A stretch of 64,000 nt of DNA from Pyxidicoccus sp. MSG2 (GTDB taxonomy: Bacteria; Myxococcota; Myxococcia; Myxococcales; Myxococcaceae): positions 930,001-994,000 of the forward strand of contig NZ_JAPNKC010000001.1 in NCBI RefSeq assembly GCF_026626705.1, given 5' to 3'. The translations under genes were made by a program, and so were the position numbers. Below the pieces are notes generated by a model. It had not been told where the DNA came from. It saw nothing but the letters and a program-made list of their open reading frames with translations, and ran no database searches. Of the stretch, positions 52,895 to 61,935 are shown in pieces. Each line of letters begins with the position of its first letter. Within the stretch, counting starts at the first letter, position 1.

Positions 52895-53983
52895 TCACGC
52901 CTTCTGGCGGCCGACCAGCTCTTCCTTGAAGGCCTGGGCCACCTCGTCCGCGGTGGGAAAACCGCCCGCGCGCTGCTGCATGAGGCGGGCGAGGACCGCG
53001 ACGTAGGCCTCCCCGAACAGGGTGGTGAGGCTGGCGGCCACGGAGGCGGAGATGAGACCTCCCACCAGGGTGCCGGCCCCGGGTAGCAGCTTGAGCATCC
53101 CGGAGACGAGGGACTGGCCCGTGAAGGTGGCCCCCAGTCCCGTGACGGCCGAGCTCACCAGCGTGGTGAGAAACGCCTCGGTGAGGGGCAGGCCGAAGAC
53201 ACTGCTGATGCCCGCCAGCATCCCCACCTGGAGGGGGACGAGGAGGGCCGCATCAGCAAAAGGGAGGGGGTTGAGCCCTCCTATGGCAGCGGCGGTGGTG
53301 GCGGCGCCCAGGACGATGCCGTGGGCGCGCTTGCGCTTCTGCTCGATGCTCACACGCTGGGCGGCGGCGAAGGCGTTGCGCTGGGCCTCGGGGACCAGCT
53401 CCATGGTGATGTCCACCAACTCGGTCAGCCCGCGCGGCTGGAGCGTGTGGCCTTCGTCGTCCGTCTCCGCGAGCGCGCGCACCCGCATGACATTGTGCGC
53501 CTGGGGCAGCAGCCGTTGCACCTCGTCACGGAACCCCTGGTCGCTCCGGGCCTTGGTCACCACGGCCACCACGGGGACGTAGCGGGCGAGCATCTCGCAC
53601 ACCTGGATGTCACCGTCTTCCACGCGCCGGGAGTCCTCGCCGATGCACAGCCAGGCGACATGGACATGGCGGCCCGCGTCCTCATCCCGGGCGCGCGAGC
53701 GGACCAGCTCCTCGAGCTCCTTCACCGTGTCCCGGAAGCCCGCCATCTCCAGGCCCCGCGTGTCGATGAGGGTGACGGGAATGCCCTCCTTGGTGTACTC
53801 GCGCGCCTCCTGCGTGACGGGGCGACCCTGCCCCGTCTCCGCGATGCGCCCGTGGAAGATGGCGTTGATGAGCGTGCTCTTACCCACGCCGCTGCGGCCC
53901 GCGATGATGAGGGTGACCCGCCCTCGCTTGCGGAAGGCCTCCTCGATCTGCTTGCGAACCTCGTCACCGATGTTGAAGTCCAT
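52895..53983 (-). CDS. Era-like GTPase with DUF697 membrane domain
   Basis: A 362-residue GTPase. G1 is GRSGVGKST (about 29-37), G3 is DTRGLE, and G4 is the degenerate VVTKARSD in place of NKxD. A linker helix leads to a hydrophobic C-terminal domain of about 130 residues (LPFADAALLVPLQVGMLAGI, FLTTLVSSAVTGLGATF, LVGGLISASVAASLTTLF), which matches DUF697. Proteins of this type sit on membranes, and some are linked to stress or conflict systems. It converges on the DUF1801 gene. The GTPase core is intact apart from the G4 change. Confidence 0.85.
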   Translation of the reverse strand: MDFNIGDEVRKQIEEAFRKRGRVTLIIAGRSGVGKSTLINAIFHGRIAETGQGRPVTQEAREYTKEGIPVTLIDTRGLEMAGFRDTVKELEELVRSRARDEDAGRHVHVAWLCIGEDSRRVEDGDIQVCEMLARYVPVVAVVTKARSDQGFRDEVQRLLPQAHNVMRVRALAETDDEGHTLQPRGLTELVDITMELVPEAQRNAFAAAQRVSIEQKRKRAHGIVLGAATTAAAIGGLNPLPFADAALLVPLQVGMLAGISSVFGLPLTEAFLTTLVSSAVTGLGATFTGQSLVSGMLKLLPGAGTLVGGLISASVAASLTTLFGEAYVAVLARLMQQRAGGFPTADEVAQAFKEELVGRQKA

Positions 53984-54184
53984 GGCACGAGTCTACGGGA
54001 CGCGTGCGCCACCGGCACGGCGCACGGCCTTGCCTCCCCGGTGGCCGCTCCAGCCAGCCGACCTCAAGAGCGCTCCCCCTTCGGCCTGTACTCCTTCCGG
54101 AGCAAGGCAATGATTGACGGCCGTGGCGGGGAGCTGAACGAGGCTCCGTAGCGCCCGAAGTCGCGCGGGGGCGCCCCGGCGCGT

Positions 54185-54188
54185 CTAG
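54185..54188. repeat. CTAG target-site duplication, left
   Basis: CTAG directly flanks the left terminal repeat and recurs at 60142-60145 beyond the right one. IS5-group elements duplicate a YTAR tetranucleotide on insertion, and CTAG fits. Confidence 0.7.
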
Positions 54189-54206
54189 CAGGCTGTTGAA
54201 GAAGTC
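54189..54206 (+). repeat. Left terminal inverted repeat
   Basis: CAGGCTGTTGAAGAAGTC is the inward-facing end and matches the right end at 16 of 18 positions. Confidence 0.75.
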
Positions 54207-54467
54207 TGCGCTGGAGCCCGAAGGACCGCCTCACCAAACGCTCGTGACTTCATCAGGAGCCGCCCGCAGTAGCCCCCTGTGCCAGCGTCGCTGACGCTCC
54301 GACTGCTCGCCATGGCCGGTACGGCTGCTCGGCTTGAGCCGGAATGGGTGCTCACCATCGCCGGAATACGCACTCAGCCCATCTACACCCGCCCGCCACC
54401 CTCAATCGGGCCGCCATCTGGCCTATACTTTGGACCACCTGTTCGGCATGACATGGGAGCATGATCG

Positions 54468-55226
54468 ATGCATCACGGTGACGAGTACTTTGACGCGTTC
54501 AAACACGCGGCGCAGAAGTCGGTTGAACTCGGACTCGTCAGAGGCGTTCCCGACAGACTACCCGAGATGGGGCGTGCCATCGACGCCCTTGACCTCGTCG
54601 GGCGCATGATCAATTCGATGCTGTATGAGTCGACACAGATTAGGATCATGTGTGGCCAGATTCACGCCGAACTCTGGCGGTGGCTCCGTTCAGAAGGGGT
54701 GAACTGTCTGGTCACAGTTGGTGACGTTGAGGTCAGCGGAAAGCGTGAGTTCGGAACGACCTACGAGCGGCTGGAACTGGAATTGCGCGGCACTTTGCGG
54801 AATAGCGCCGAGCCGTACCCATTCCACGTCTGGTTGACATTTCCAGACAGCCACATCATCGACGTGACCTACTTCGTATACAAGCATCACGATCTCCTGC
54901 CCGTGCCGTGGACGTGGAGCAAGTATGTTGTGTGCTCGGATCACTCGTTCTCGCGCGGCGTGGACACGCGCTATGTTCCGTATTTGGTAGGCGATGCGAC
55001 GATGGTCGAACGGATCATCTTCGACGAGCCTCTGGCACAAATCAGAAATCTCATGGAAACGCCGCAGGACCTCCTGGGCGCAATGGCTGCGCTCGGTGTT
55101 GGCGGTGAACCCGCAGCCACGCTCGGCCTTCCCAGCGAAGCAGCTCATGGGAAAGTTGGCCGCAACGAACCGTGTCCCTGCGGTAGTGGCCGGAAGTTCA
55201 AGCGATGCCACGGCTCCGGGGGCTAA
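54468..55226 (+). CDS. SEC-C metal-binding-motif protein (passenger gene)
   Basis: A 252-residue protein. Residues 1 to about 215 form an alpha/beta region with no family I recognise. The C-terminus is a complete SEC-C motif ([19 protein letters not shown], cysteines and His in place), the zinc module found at the end of SecA and of many unrelated proteins. Codon use is clearly less G/C-biased than in flanking chromosomal genes, suggesting recent transfer. The frame is intact, unlike its neighbours in the mobile unit. Function is unknown; SEC-C tails usually serve protein or ribosome contacts. Confidence 0.8.
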   Translation: MHHGDEYFDAFKHAAQKSVELGLVRGVPDRLPEMGRAIDALDLVGRMINSMLYESTQIRIMCGQIHAELWRWLRSEGVNCLVTVGDVEVSGKREFGTTYERLELELRGTLRNSAEPYPFHVWLTFPDSHIIDVTYFVYKHHDLLPVPWTWSKYVVCSDHSFSRGVDTRYVPYLVGDATMVERIIFDEPLAQIRNLMETPQDLLGAMAALGVGGEPAATLGLPSEAAHGKVGRNEPCPCGSGRKFKRCHGSGG

Positions 55227-55452
55227 GCCTGAGCCTTACCGGACTTTCCCGAAGCAGGGCGTCTGCCGCCGTCAGGCTCGAATACGCCCAGTCAGGGCCG
55301 ATACCGCTCCGCCTCCTTGAAGAACTGGGTAAGCGAATACTCCAGCAGCGACTGGCAGGACTGCATGTCCCGGCGGGCGCGGAGGAACGGCAGCCAGACG
55401 CGCTTTCCCAGCCGCACCTGGGACTCTTCCATCGACAACTGACCGAGTAGTA

Positions 55453-55823
55453 CTAGCCCAGAGCGGCGCGCGGCGGGGAGGGCCGATCCAGTTCCTGCGC
55501 CGCTCTCTCCCGTGCCTCGGGCGATCGGTGCGCGTACCTCATGGTCATTTCGATGGTCGCGTGGCCCATCAGCCCCTGAATGACCTTGAGAGCAACGCCC
55601 TGCATCGCAAGGTGGCTGCCGTAGGTGTGTCGTAGGTCGTGCCACCCGATGATGCCCTCTGCGCGGCTGATGCCCGCCATGCGCAGCGCCCGCTGGAGCG
55701 GGTGCCCACAGCCCTTTCTGTCTTGTGCTCCAGAACCTCTTCCGGCAGGGGCGGCTGGGCCTTGGCTTTCTTATGCCGGGTGGCCTCCGCGAGGTCCACC
55801 ACCGTGCACTTGCATTCCGGCAC
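55453..55823 (-). pseudogene. Tyrosine recombinase (integrase) C-terminal remnant, frameshifted
   Basis: The catalytic half of a phage-type integrase in two frames. The active-site region reads WHDLRHTYGSHLA and LMGHATIEMTMRYAH, giving HxxR, the later His and the nucleophile Tyr. The segment before it (VVDLAEATRHKKAK, to EVLEHKTE) is in another frame, joined near 55715 by the loss of one base in an A/G run (restoring it gives KTEKGCGHPLQRAL). The N-terminal core and the first catalytic Arg are absent. Upstream is the end of the HEAT/NTPase gene, 13 bases away. It is a decayed fragment without activity. Confidence 0.75.
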
Positions 55824-55835
55824 TGTGCAAACGCC

Positions 55836-58497
55836 CTATGTCCCCGTCGCAGCAGGGGCCACCGGAGGAGACGCGGACTGCGCCTGCTCCGCCCCGCGCC
55901 GTGCCTCAAGCAGCGTGACGAACTCGTCGCTCGCAGCAGAGCTTTCTCTCCCAGGAACGACTCACGGCTGGCCAGAAAACTGGAAACCTGCTCATCCGAG
56001 AGAGGTTGCAGCAGGTACCGGTGCGCCGTAGCCGGTGGCGTCCACTCCATGCGCTGGGTGGCAATCAGGATATTGCCGTGGAAGTTGCGCTCGACGAACT
56101 GGACGATGCGGGCCCGCGTATCCGCCGTCACCTCATTGAGGCCGTCGATATAGATGTCGAGCGCGCCGCTGTAGATAATGCTCTGGAGGAAGGCGGTATC
56201 CTTGGCGTGCCCCTCCAACTTGGCCTGGATGGCCTCAAGCACCCCGTCCCTGCAGCGCTCTGCGGGCAGGAACACGGCCAATTGCTTCGACTGGCGGAGC
56301 AGGTACTTGATGAACAGCGATTTGCCGAGCCCCGAGGCACCCTCCAGGACCACCTGCCCCCGCAGTTGCGGAAGGGCCACGAGCAGACGCTCGCGCTTGG
56401 ATGAGGGCGCGATGACGACCTCGAAGTCAGGGAAGTAGCTCTCCTTGGAAAAGCGCTCAAGGTCGGCGTCCGCCAGCAACTGGTGCGTAAAGGGGGCCAG
56501 CAGGCGGCGCCGAAGCAGTGGCACCCAGGTCAGCAGCAGGCCCACGTACCCGATGCCGGTGATGGTGCGCACCCAGGGATTCCAGAAGAAGAATGCCTGT
56601 ACCTGTGGAGAGCGCGGGTAGAAGAAAAGGAGCATCGCCCAGAAGGCAATATGCCCTGCCCAGGTCCACAGAAACGTCTGCACCGCGTTCCACCTCTCCA
56701 CGGAGTCGATGGCGCTCTGGACGTTCTCGGCGAAGATCGGATGGGCGATCTTCAAGTTGTTCTCGTGGAGTTTGAGCAACTCCAAGTCTGAATTCGCCCA
56801 CCGGCGGCCGCCGAGGTTGGCCACCCGAGCAATCTGCTGCGCCAGATCTGCCTGGAGCACAGGGTACCTCTGGGTATGCGGCCAGAAGTCGGCAAAGGCG
56901 CGCAGCGTCTCGTGGGCCTCATCGGCCGTCAGCTCCGAGGGGACCTCCGCAGGGGGTCGCCCTGCGACCCACCGTAGAGTGCGCTCCACCTGGGGATCAC
57001 CGCCCCCCGTGATGTGAGCACATAGCAACCACTCGCGGCGTTGCCCCGGATCTTTACCCACCATCGCCAGGATCGAAGCAACGTGCTGGGGAGCGAGAGG
57101 GGCCATAGTCACGAGGACTTCCCTAGCAGCGCGGCTCACCGACTCCTCCTTGTCCTCCAGAAGGTCGATAACCAAAGGAGCGTCCTCCATGGCAGGCCCG
57201 CCCATAAGCCCCAGCGCCTGCGCCGCTGCGCTGCGGACCTCCCTGTCCGGATCCTTCAGCAGTTCGACAAGGCGGGGGGCCTGCTCCTTGGCAGCCTTGC
57301 CCATGGCCCCCAGTGCCTGCGCCGCTGCAATACGGACCTGCGAGTCCGGGTCCTTCAGCAGCTCGACGAGGCGGGGGACCTGCTCTTTGGCGGCCTCGCC
57401 CATGCCCCCCAGCGCCCACGCCGCTGCACTACTGAGGACATTGAAGCCCGGATGCATTAGCAGCTCGACGAGGCGGGGGGCCTGTTCCTTGGCGGCCTCG
57501 CCCATGCCCCCCAGCGCCCGCGCCGCTGCCCAGGAGACATTGGAGTCCGGGTCCTTCAGCAGCTCGACAAGGCGGGGAGCCTGCTCCTTGGCAGCATTGC
57601 CGATACCCCCCAGCGCCTGCGCCGCTGCACGACGGACACGCCAGTCCGGGTCCTTCAGTAGCTCGCCGAGGCGGGGGACCTGCTCCTTGGCGGTCTCACC
57701 CATGGCTTCCAGCGCCTTCGCAGCTGCATAGGGGACGCTCCAGTCCGGGTGCTTCAGTAGCTCGACGAGGCGGGGGGCCTGCTCCTTGGGGGCCTCCCCC
57801 ATGGCCCCCAGCGCCTGCGCCGCTGCAATGGAGACATTGGAGTCCGGGTCCTTCAGCAGCTCGACGAGGCGGGGGGCCTGATCCTTGGCAGCCTTGCCCA
57901 TGGCCCCCAGCGCCTGCGCCGCTACTATGCGGACACGCCAGTTCGGGTCCTTCAGAAGCTCGCCGAAGCGGGGGGCCTGATCCTTGGCGGCCTTGCCCAT
58001 GGCCCCCAGCGCCCGCGCCGCTTCTATGCGGACACTCCAGTTCGGGTCCTTCAGAAGCTCGACGAGACGGGGGGCCTGATCCTTGGCGGCCTCCCCCATG
58101 GCCTCCAGCGCCTGCGCCGCTGCGCTACGGATAACCCAGTTCGGGTGCTTCAGCAGTTCGACGAGGCGGGGGGCCTGAGCCTTGGCGGCCTCCCCCATGG
58201 CCTCCAGCGCCTGCACCGCTGCATATACTGTATGAGGATTCTCGTCCGGGTCCTTCAGCAGTTCGACAAAACGTGACTCGCGTATAAAGGACTGGAGCCG
58301 CTTTCGAGTTTCTGGATCGTTCTGGACCTGCTCCTTCCCAATACCCCCAGCGCCATGGCCACCACGGCATCATTTGGATCCTCCAGCGCCGCGAGCATCC
58401 CTCGAACCCTCGCTGGAGTTTCCTTGGACTGGTCCTGGAGCGGCTCGGCATGGACAACGCCACCGAGAATCACCGTGGCACAGAGCCACAACCACAT
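55836..58497 (-). pseudogene. HEAT-repeat transmembrane NTPase (NACHT-like), two frameshifts as read
   Basis: From ATG 58497 the protein has a signal-like helix (WLWLCATVILGGVVHA). About twelve 39-residue HEAT/PBS-lyase repeats follow (APRLVELLKDP, AAQALGAMGEAAKEQ). Two hydrophobic segments (AGHIAFWAMLLFFY, ITGIGYVGLLLTWVPLL) precede a NACHT/STAND-type NTPase with Walker A GASGLGKS, Walker B ALDIYIDGLNEV and ILIATQR. Single-base losses break it at 58344-58348 (five C where six give MALGGIGKEQ) and 55950-55952 (CCC where four give SFLGRESSA, ending TAG 55838-55836). Both are homopolymer slips. The repeats are not damaged. It may sense surface or envelope damage, but this is inference. Confidence 0.75.
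57150..58250 (-). repeat. Tandem 117-base HEAT-coding repeats
   Basis: About ten near-identical units with a period of 117 bases (39 codons), recognisable by the recurring GCCCCCAGCGCCTGCGCCGC block on the plus strand. One unit carries two extra residues. They encode the HEAT solenoid of the NACHT-like gene. Such near-identical arrays expand and contract by recombination, so copy number is likely to vary between strains. Confidence 0.85.
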
Positions 58498-58869
58498 TAG
58501 CTTTCGTCCGCGCAAGCGCCCCACCTTGCGAATACTACTTCGTTGGGCATTGTGGCAGAGCGCCGGACCCTAGGCGAGAGGGACAGCGCTGCATATTCCT
58601 GGAATTGGAGGAGATCTTAGTTCTCCAATTCGCGGGCACTCGCTTCGTCAGGCATTAGGAGGAACTACCCGGCGCCGTGATGACCTGATCAGCGAACAGA
58701 GCAGAGAAGGAAGAATAGAAGGGGTGTTCAGGGTTGGTCAGAATAGAGGATGGAGCGTGGCCGGCGGGAGGGCATCGCGATGTTCTCTGTTCTGCCAACG
58801 CCGAGCGCTTCCATGCTCGGCCGCCACTCCATAGCTGTTCCGCTCAATCATGCCAGTCAGAGTTGGCCC
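58498..58869. other. Gap between HEAT/NTPase gene start and transposase remnant
   Basis: About 370 bases with no credible gene on either strand. A short, loosely repeated sequence (CTTCGTTGGGCATT at 58541 and CTTCGTCAGGCATT at 58643) is the only feature seen. No inner IS5-type terminal repeat could be found here. Confidence 0.5.
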
Positions 58870-60061
58870 TCACCGCTGACCAGTCCGCTGACGCAGAGTG
58901 AGCCCAGGGAGACCGGGGAACTCAGGCCGCTCGCGCGCGTCAGCGGATTGGCCCTGTTGGGCCGCATGTGATCCCAGTGTGCCCCTCCAGCGGGGAATTG
59001 AAAGGTTGTAGGCAGCTCCGACGAAGTAGGCGGCAATCTGTGTCCTCTTCCGGCCTTTGAAGCGCGTCTTGCGGAAGCTGCCCACCGTCTTCATCCAGCC
59101 CCAAATCTCTTCGATTCGTTTCCGCGCCCGCTGGCTCAAGCCGTATCCCTCGGTGCCCGTGGTGCGTGCATCGATGGCCGAGCGGCGGCGACCGCTGGCG
59201 TTCTGCGCGACGTGCGGCGTGACGACCAGGTGCGGCAGTCGGCCACGAAGTCTTTCGTGTCGTAGCCCTTGTCGGCTCCCACGGTGACTCGTCGCGTGCC
59301 CGGTACCGCCTCGTGCAGCATGCCAATGGCTGCGTCGCGCTCGGCGGTGTCCGTGGCCTCCAGCAGGCTCAGGTCGACGAGCAGTCCGTGCCGGTTCTCC
59401 ATCAGCCCGTTGAGCGAGTAACTCAGCTTCGCTTCCTTGCCCTCGCCCTTGCGCACCAGCTTCGCCTCCGGGTCCGTCTTCGACTCGTGCGTGGCGTTGC
59501 TTCGCTTCTGGCCATGGAAGCCCACCGTCGGGTTGCCCTTGTCGTCCGGAGGGGCCTGTCGTCCGGGTCCTCGCCCTTCGGCTGGAAGGACTTCAGGCTT
59601 GCCCATGCCTCGATGAGCGTCCCGTCCACGCTGAAGTGCTCGCTGCTCGTCAGCCCCGCCCTCTGCGCCTGGCCCACCACGGCCGAGAAGAACTGCCGGG
59701 CCACGTCGTGCTCCAACAGGCGTGTGCGATTCACCGAGAAGGTGCTGTGGTCGAACGAGGCCTCCTCGATGCCCATGCCGAGGAACCAGCGGAACAGCAG
59801 GTTGTAGTCCAACTGCTCGCAGAAGAGTCGCTCGCTGCGCACCGAGTAGAAGGCCATCAGCAGCGAAGCCTTCAGCAACTGCTCCGGGGGAATGCTGGGA
59901 CGGCCCATCCGGCTGTACATCCGGTCGAACGTGGGCGACAGCTCCGACCGCGCCGCATCGGCCATGTCCTTCACTCGGCGAAGCGGATGGTTCTTTGAAA
60001 CGCGCTCTCCCGGCGTCCTCAGGCGGAACATCGTCGCTTGCTGTTTGGGTGTCCCACGCAT
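58870..60061 (-). pseudogene. IS5-type transposase, broken by two frameshifts
   Basis: The N-terminal part (ATG 60061; PSIPPEQLLKASLLMAFYSVR, LFCEQLDYNLLFRWFLGM, FDHSTFSVNR, EHFSVDGTLIEAW) carries the first catalytic Asp in SVDGT. The middle (NPTVGFHGQKRSNATHES, VGADKGYDTKDFV) with the second Asp is in another frame from about 59552. The end (SAIDARTTGTEGYGLSQRARKRIEEIWGWMK, given in part) with the catalytic Glu is in a third frame from about 59232. Each shift is one lost base. All three parts match IS5/IS1182-like transposases. The protein cannot work as read, so the unit would need a transposase supplied in trans, unless these are sequencing slips. Confidence 0.8.
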
Positions 60062-60123
60062 CGCGTCCTCCGATGCGCGTCTCCTCTCATGAGCAGGGCC
60101 GGGGTGTCGATCCCCCGCCCAGG

Positions 60124-60141
60124 GACTTTCTCAACAGCCTG
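60124..60141 (-). repeat. Right terminal inverted repeat
   Basis: Read inwards this is CAGGCTGTTGAGAAAGTC, the partner of the left end. Confidence 0.75.
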
Positions 60142-60145
60142 CTAG
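60142..60145. repeat. CTAG target-site duplication, right
   Basis: CTAG directly outside the right terminal repeat, matching the copy on the left side. Confidence 0.7.
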
Positions 60146-60171
60146 AGTAGGCCTCCGGACCTGGGGGTGGC

Positions 60172-61668
60172 ATGCACCGGCACTTCAACAGCGCGCGGCA
60201 GCTGTGGACGCGGCACCCGGTGGCACTGGGTGTCGCGGCGACGTTCGGCCTGAGCCTGCTGTTGCGCTGGCTCTACCTCCAGGCCTCGCCGGACCGGACC
60301 TGGCCCTTCTCCATCTTCTTCTACGGCGACTCGCGCTTCTTCCACTCGTACGCGGTGGACTGGGCACGGGAGAAGCCCTCGCAGGCCACCCTGCCCTACC
60401 ACCCGCCCCTGTTCCCCTGGTGCCTGGGGCTGCTCTACCGCCTCATGGGCGAGCCGCAGGGCAGCGCCTACCCGTACAAGCTCGTGCTCGCGGTGCTGAA
60501 CTCGGCCACGGTGGCCCTCACGTGGGCGTGGTGGCGCCGGGTGCTCGGCACCGGCTGGAGCCTCCTCGGCGCGGCCCTCTTCGCGTCCAGCTTCGGCTGG
60601 CTGGTGCTCTCCACCACGTACAGCAACGAGGTGCTCTACGCCCTCTTCCTGTCCGCCACCTGCGCGCTGATGCTGAAGCACCGCGCCGGGCCGTCGTGGG
60701 GCGGCGCCGTGCTGCTGGGCACCGTCATGGGGCTGGGCTCGCTCACCCGCGCCGAGCACCTCTACCTCTGGCCCTTCCTGCTCGCGTGGGCGTGGCTGTA
60801 CCGGGGGAAGACGCCGCTGCCCGCGCTGGCGGTGCGCTGGGGCGCGGCGGTGCTCGTCAGCGCGCTCGTCCTGGCGCCGTGGGCCGTCCACAACGCGCGC
60901 GTGCTGGCGGAAATCAACGCGCGCACGCCGGAGCTGGAGCCACTGCCGGAGCTGGCCCCCGTCACCGTCTACGGCCCCATCAACTTCGCCATGGCCAACC
61001 ACGCCGGGGCCTCGGGCGGCTTCACGCCGGACTCCGTCAACCGGCTCGGCCAGGACGGCAACCTGGACGTGGCCAACCCCGCGCAGCGCCACCTGCTGCT
61101 GCACGGCTACGCGCAAGGGCTGGCGTGGATGCGCGAGCACCCCGCCGACGCGGCCCGCCTGTGCGTGGCCAAGCTGGACAGGTGGCTGGACGGCCTGGGC
61201 CTGGGATTCGGCGCGTCCAACCTGCCCTCGGGGCTGAGCGGCAACCGCGCGCCCGTGGACCTCTTCGTCCCCGAGGGCGCGTGGCTGAAGTGGCCGCTGC
61301 TCCTGCTGCTCCTCGCGGGCGCCGCCCTGTCGCTCCTGCCGCCGTGGCGCACGTACGCCCTCTTCACCGCGGTGGTGCTGCACCGCGCCCTCATCACCCT
61401 CGCCTTCTTCGGCTACACGCGCGGCCTGCTCGCCATCTTCCCCGCGCTCCTCCCACTGATCCTCCTCCCGCTCGTCGCCCTCGCCTCACGCAGGCCGGCG
61501 CTGGCCCCGCGACTGCCCGCCTTCGCCGCCGCCGCGCTGCTGCTGCTGTGGGTGGAGGCCTTTGCCCTCACGCTCGGCGCGCCGCGCGGCTTCATGGCCA
61601 GCGGAAGCACCGATAGCGCGAGCGGCAAGCTCATCCAGGACGACTGGGTGCGCATCTGGCCGCGCTAG
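60172..61668 (+). CDS. GT39/ArnT-like membrane glycosyltransferase
   Basis: A 498-residue protein with about eleven membrane helices. The first periplasmic loop has YGDSRFFHSYAVDWAREKPSQ and LPYHPPLFPWCLGLLYRL, the acidic and proline-rich layout of ArnT/PMT-type (GT-C fold) enzymes that use lipid-linked sugars as donors. A second large loop lies at about 245-330. The acceptor cannot be predicted. The mobile unit's right end is only 26 bases before the start, so the insertion may have displaced the native promoter. The start is ATG 60172. Confidence 0.8.
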   Translation: MHRHFNSARQLWTRHPVALGVAATFGLSLLLRWLYLQASPDRTWPFSIFFYGDSRFFHSYAVDWAREKPSQATLPYHPPLFPWCLGLLYRLMGEPQGSAYPYKLVLAVLNSATVALTWAWWRRVLGTGWSLLGAALFASSFGWLVLSTTYSNEVLYALFLSATCALMLKHRAGPSWGGAVLLGTVMGLGSLTRAEHLYLWPFLLAWAWLYRGKTPLPALAVRWGAAVLVSALVLAPWAVHNARVLAEINARTPELEPLPELAPVTVYGPINFAMANHAGASGGFTPDSVNRLGQDGNLDVANPAQRHLLLHGYAQGLAWMREHPADAARLCVAKLDRWLDGLGLGFGASNLPSGLSGNRAPVDLFVPEGAWLKWPLLLLLLAGAALSLLPPWRTYALFTAVVLHRALITLAFFGYTRGLLAIFPALLPLILLPLVALASRRPALAPRLPAFAAAALLLLWVEAFALTLGAPRGFMASGSTDSASGKLIQDDWVRIWPR

Positions 61669-61935
61669 CGGCAAGAATCAGTCCGTCAATAAAAATCCAT
61701 CCATACAATACCGATTCATGCTCCAGGGCAGGGTCATTTTCACAATCCGTCTGCGGAATTGTCCGTCAGTTAACACTCCTACCCCTTGATTTCCTTGGCC
61801 TGCGGCTTTTGTCCGCATGCCTGGGAATTCCCCGGATTCAGTTTTTGTTTCAGGGCCGCTAAGGCGTTCTCCGGGCTCCGTCCGTGGAGCCTGCCCGGGT
61901 CGGTATCCCCCACAGACCCCGCAGAGGAGAAACGC
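61669..61935. promoter_or_regulatory. AT-rich upstream region of the metalloprotease gene
   Basis: 267 bases between two genes on the same strand, clearly richer in A/T than the surroundings (61676-61800). Such a drop usually marks a promoter. AGAGGAGA just before ATG 61936 is a strong ribosome binding site. No terminator hairpin is obvious. Confidence 0.45.

Larger units (their letters stand above)
54189..60141. mobile_element. IS5-type transposable unit of about 5.95 kb with passenger genes
   Basis: The unit is bounded by inverted terminal repeats: CAGGCTGTTGAAGAAGTC on the left and CAGGCTGTTGAGAAAGTC on the right when read inwards (16 of 18 bases match). CTAG lies outside each end. It contains a SEC-C protein, a remnant integrase, a HEAT/NTPase gene and an IS5-type transposase near the right end. 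An ordinary IS5-type element is about 1.2-1.7 kb, and no second inner terminal repeat is visible next to the transposase, so the passenger DNA seems to have moved within the unit. The passenger region is visibly lower in GC than the host genes. The unit lies between the DUF697 GTPase and the membrane glycosyltransferase. Confidence 0.7.

Noticed and set aside
55292..55432. 46-codon minus-strand frame (MEESQVRLGKRVWLPF...)
   Set aside because: The composition is fairly protein-like, but there is no ribosome binding site and no family. Too weak to list as a gene.
55292..55835. Continuation of the HEAT/NTPase reading frame to 55292
   Set aside because: After 55950 that frame becomes low-complexity and overlaps the integrase remnant. 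The frame one base away gives sensible protein and a stop at 55836.
57150..58250. Regular repeats as a possible CRISPR array
   Set aside because: The period is 117 bases with no unique spacers, and the repeats translate as HEAT units in one frame.
59540..59560. Programmed frameshift in the IS5-type transposase
   Set aside because: No slippery heptamer is visible at the shift, and a second shift later in the gene would also be needed.
59136..59606. The middle transposase frame as a separate gene
   Set aside because: It holds only the central part of an IS5-type transposase, and its neighbours on both sides continue in other frames.
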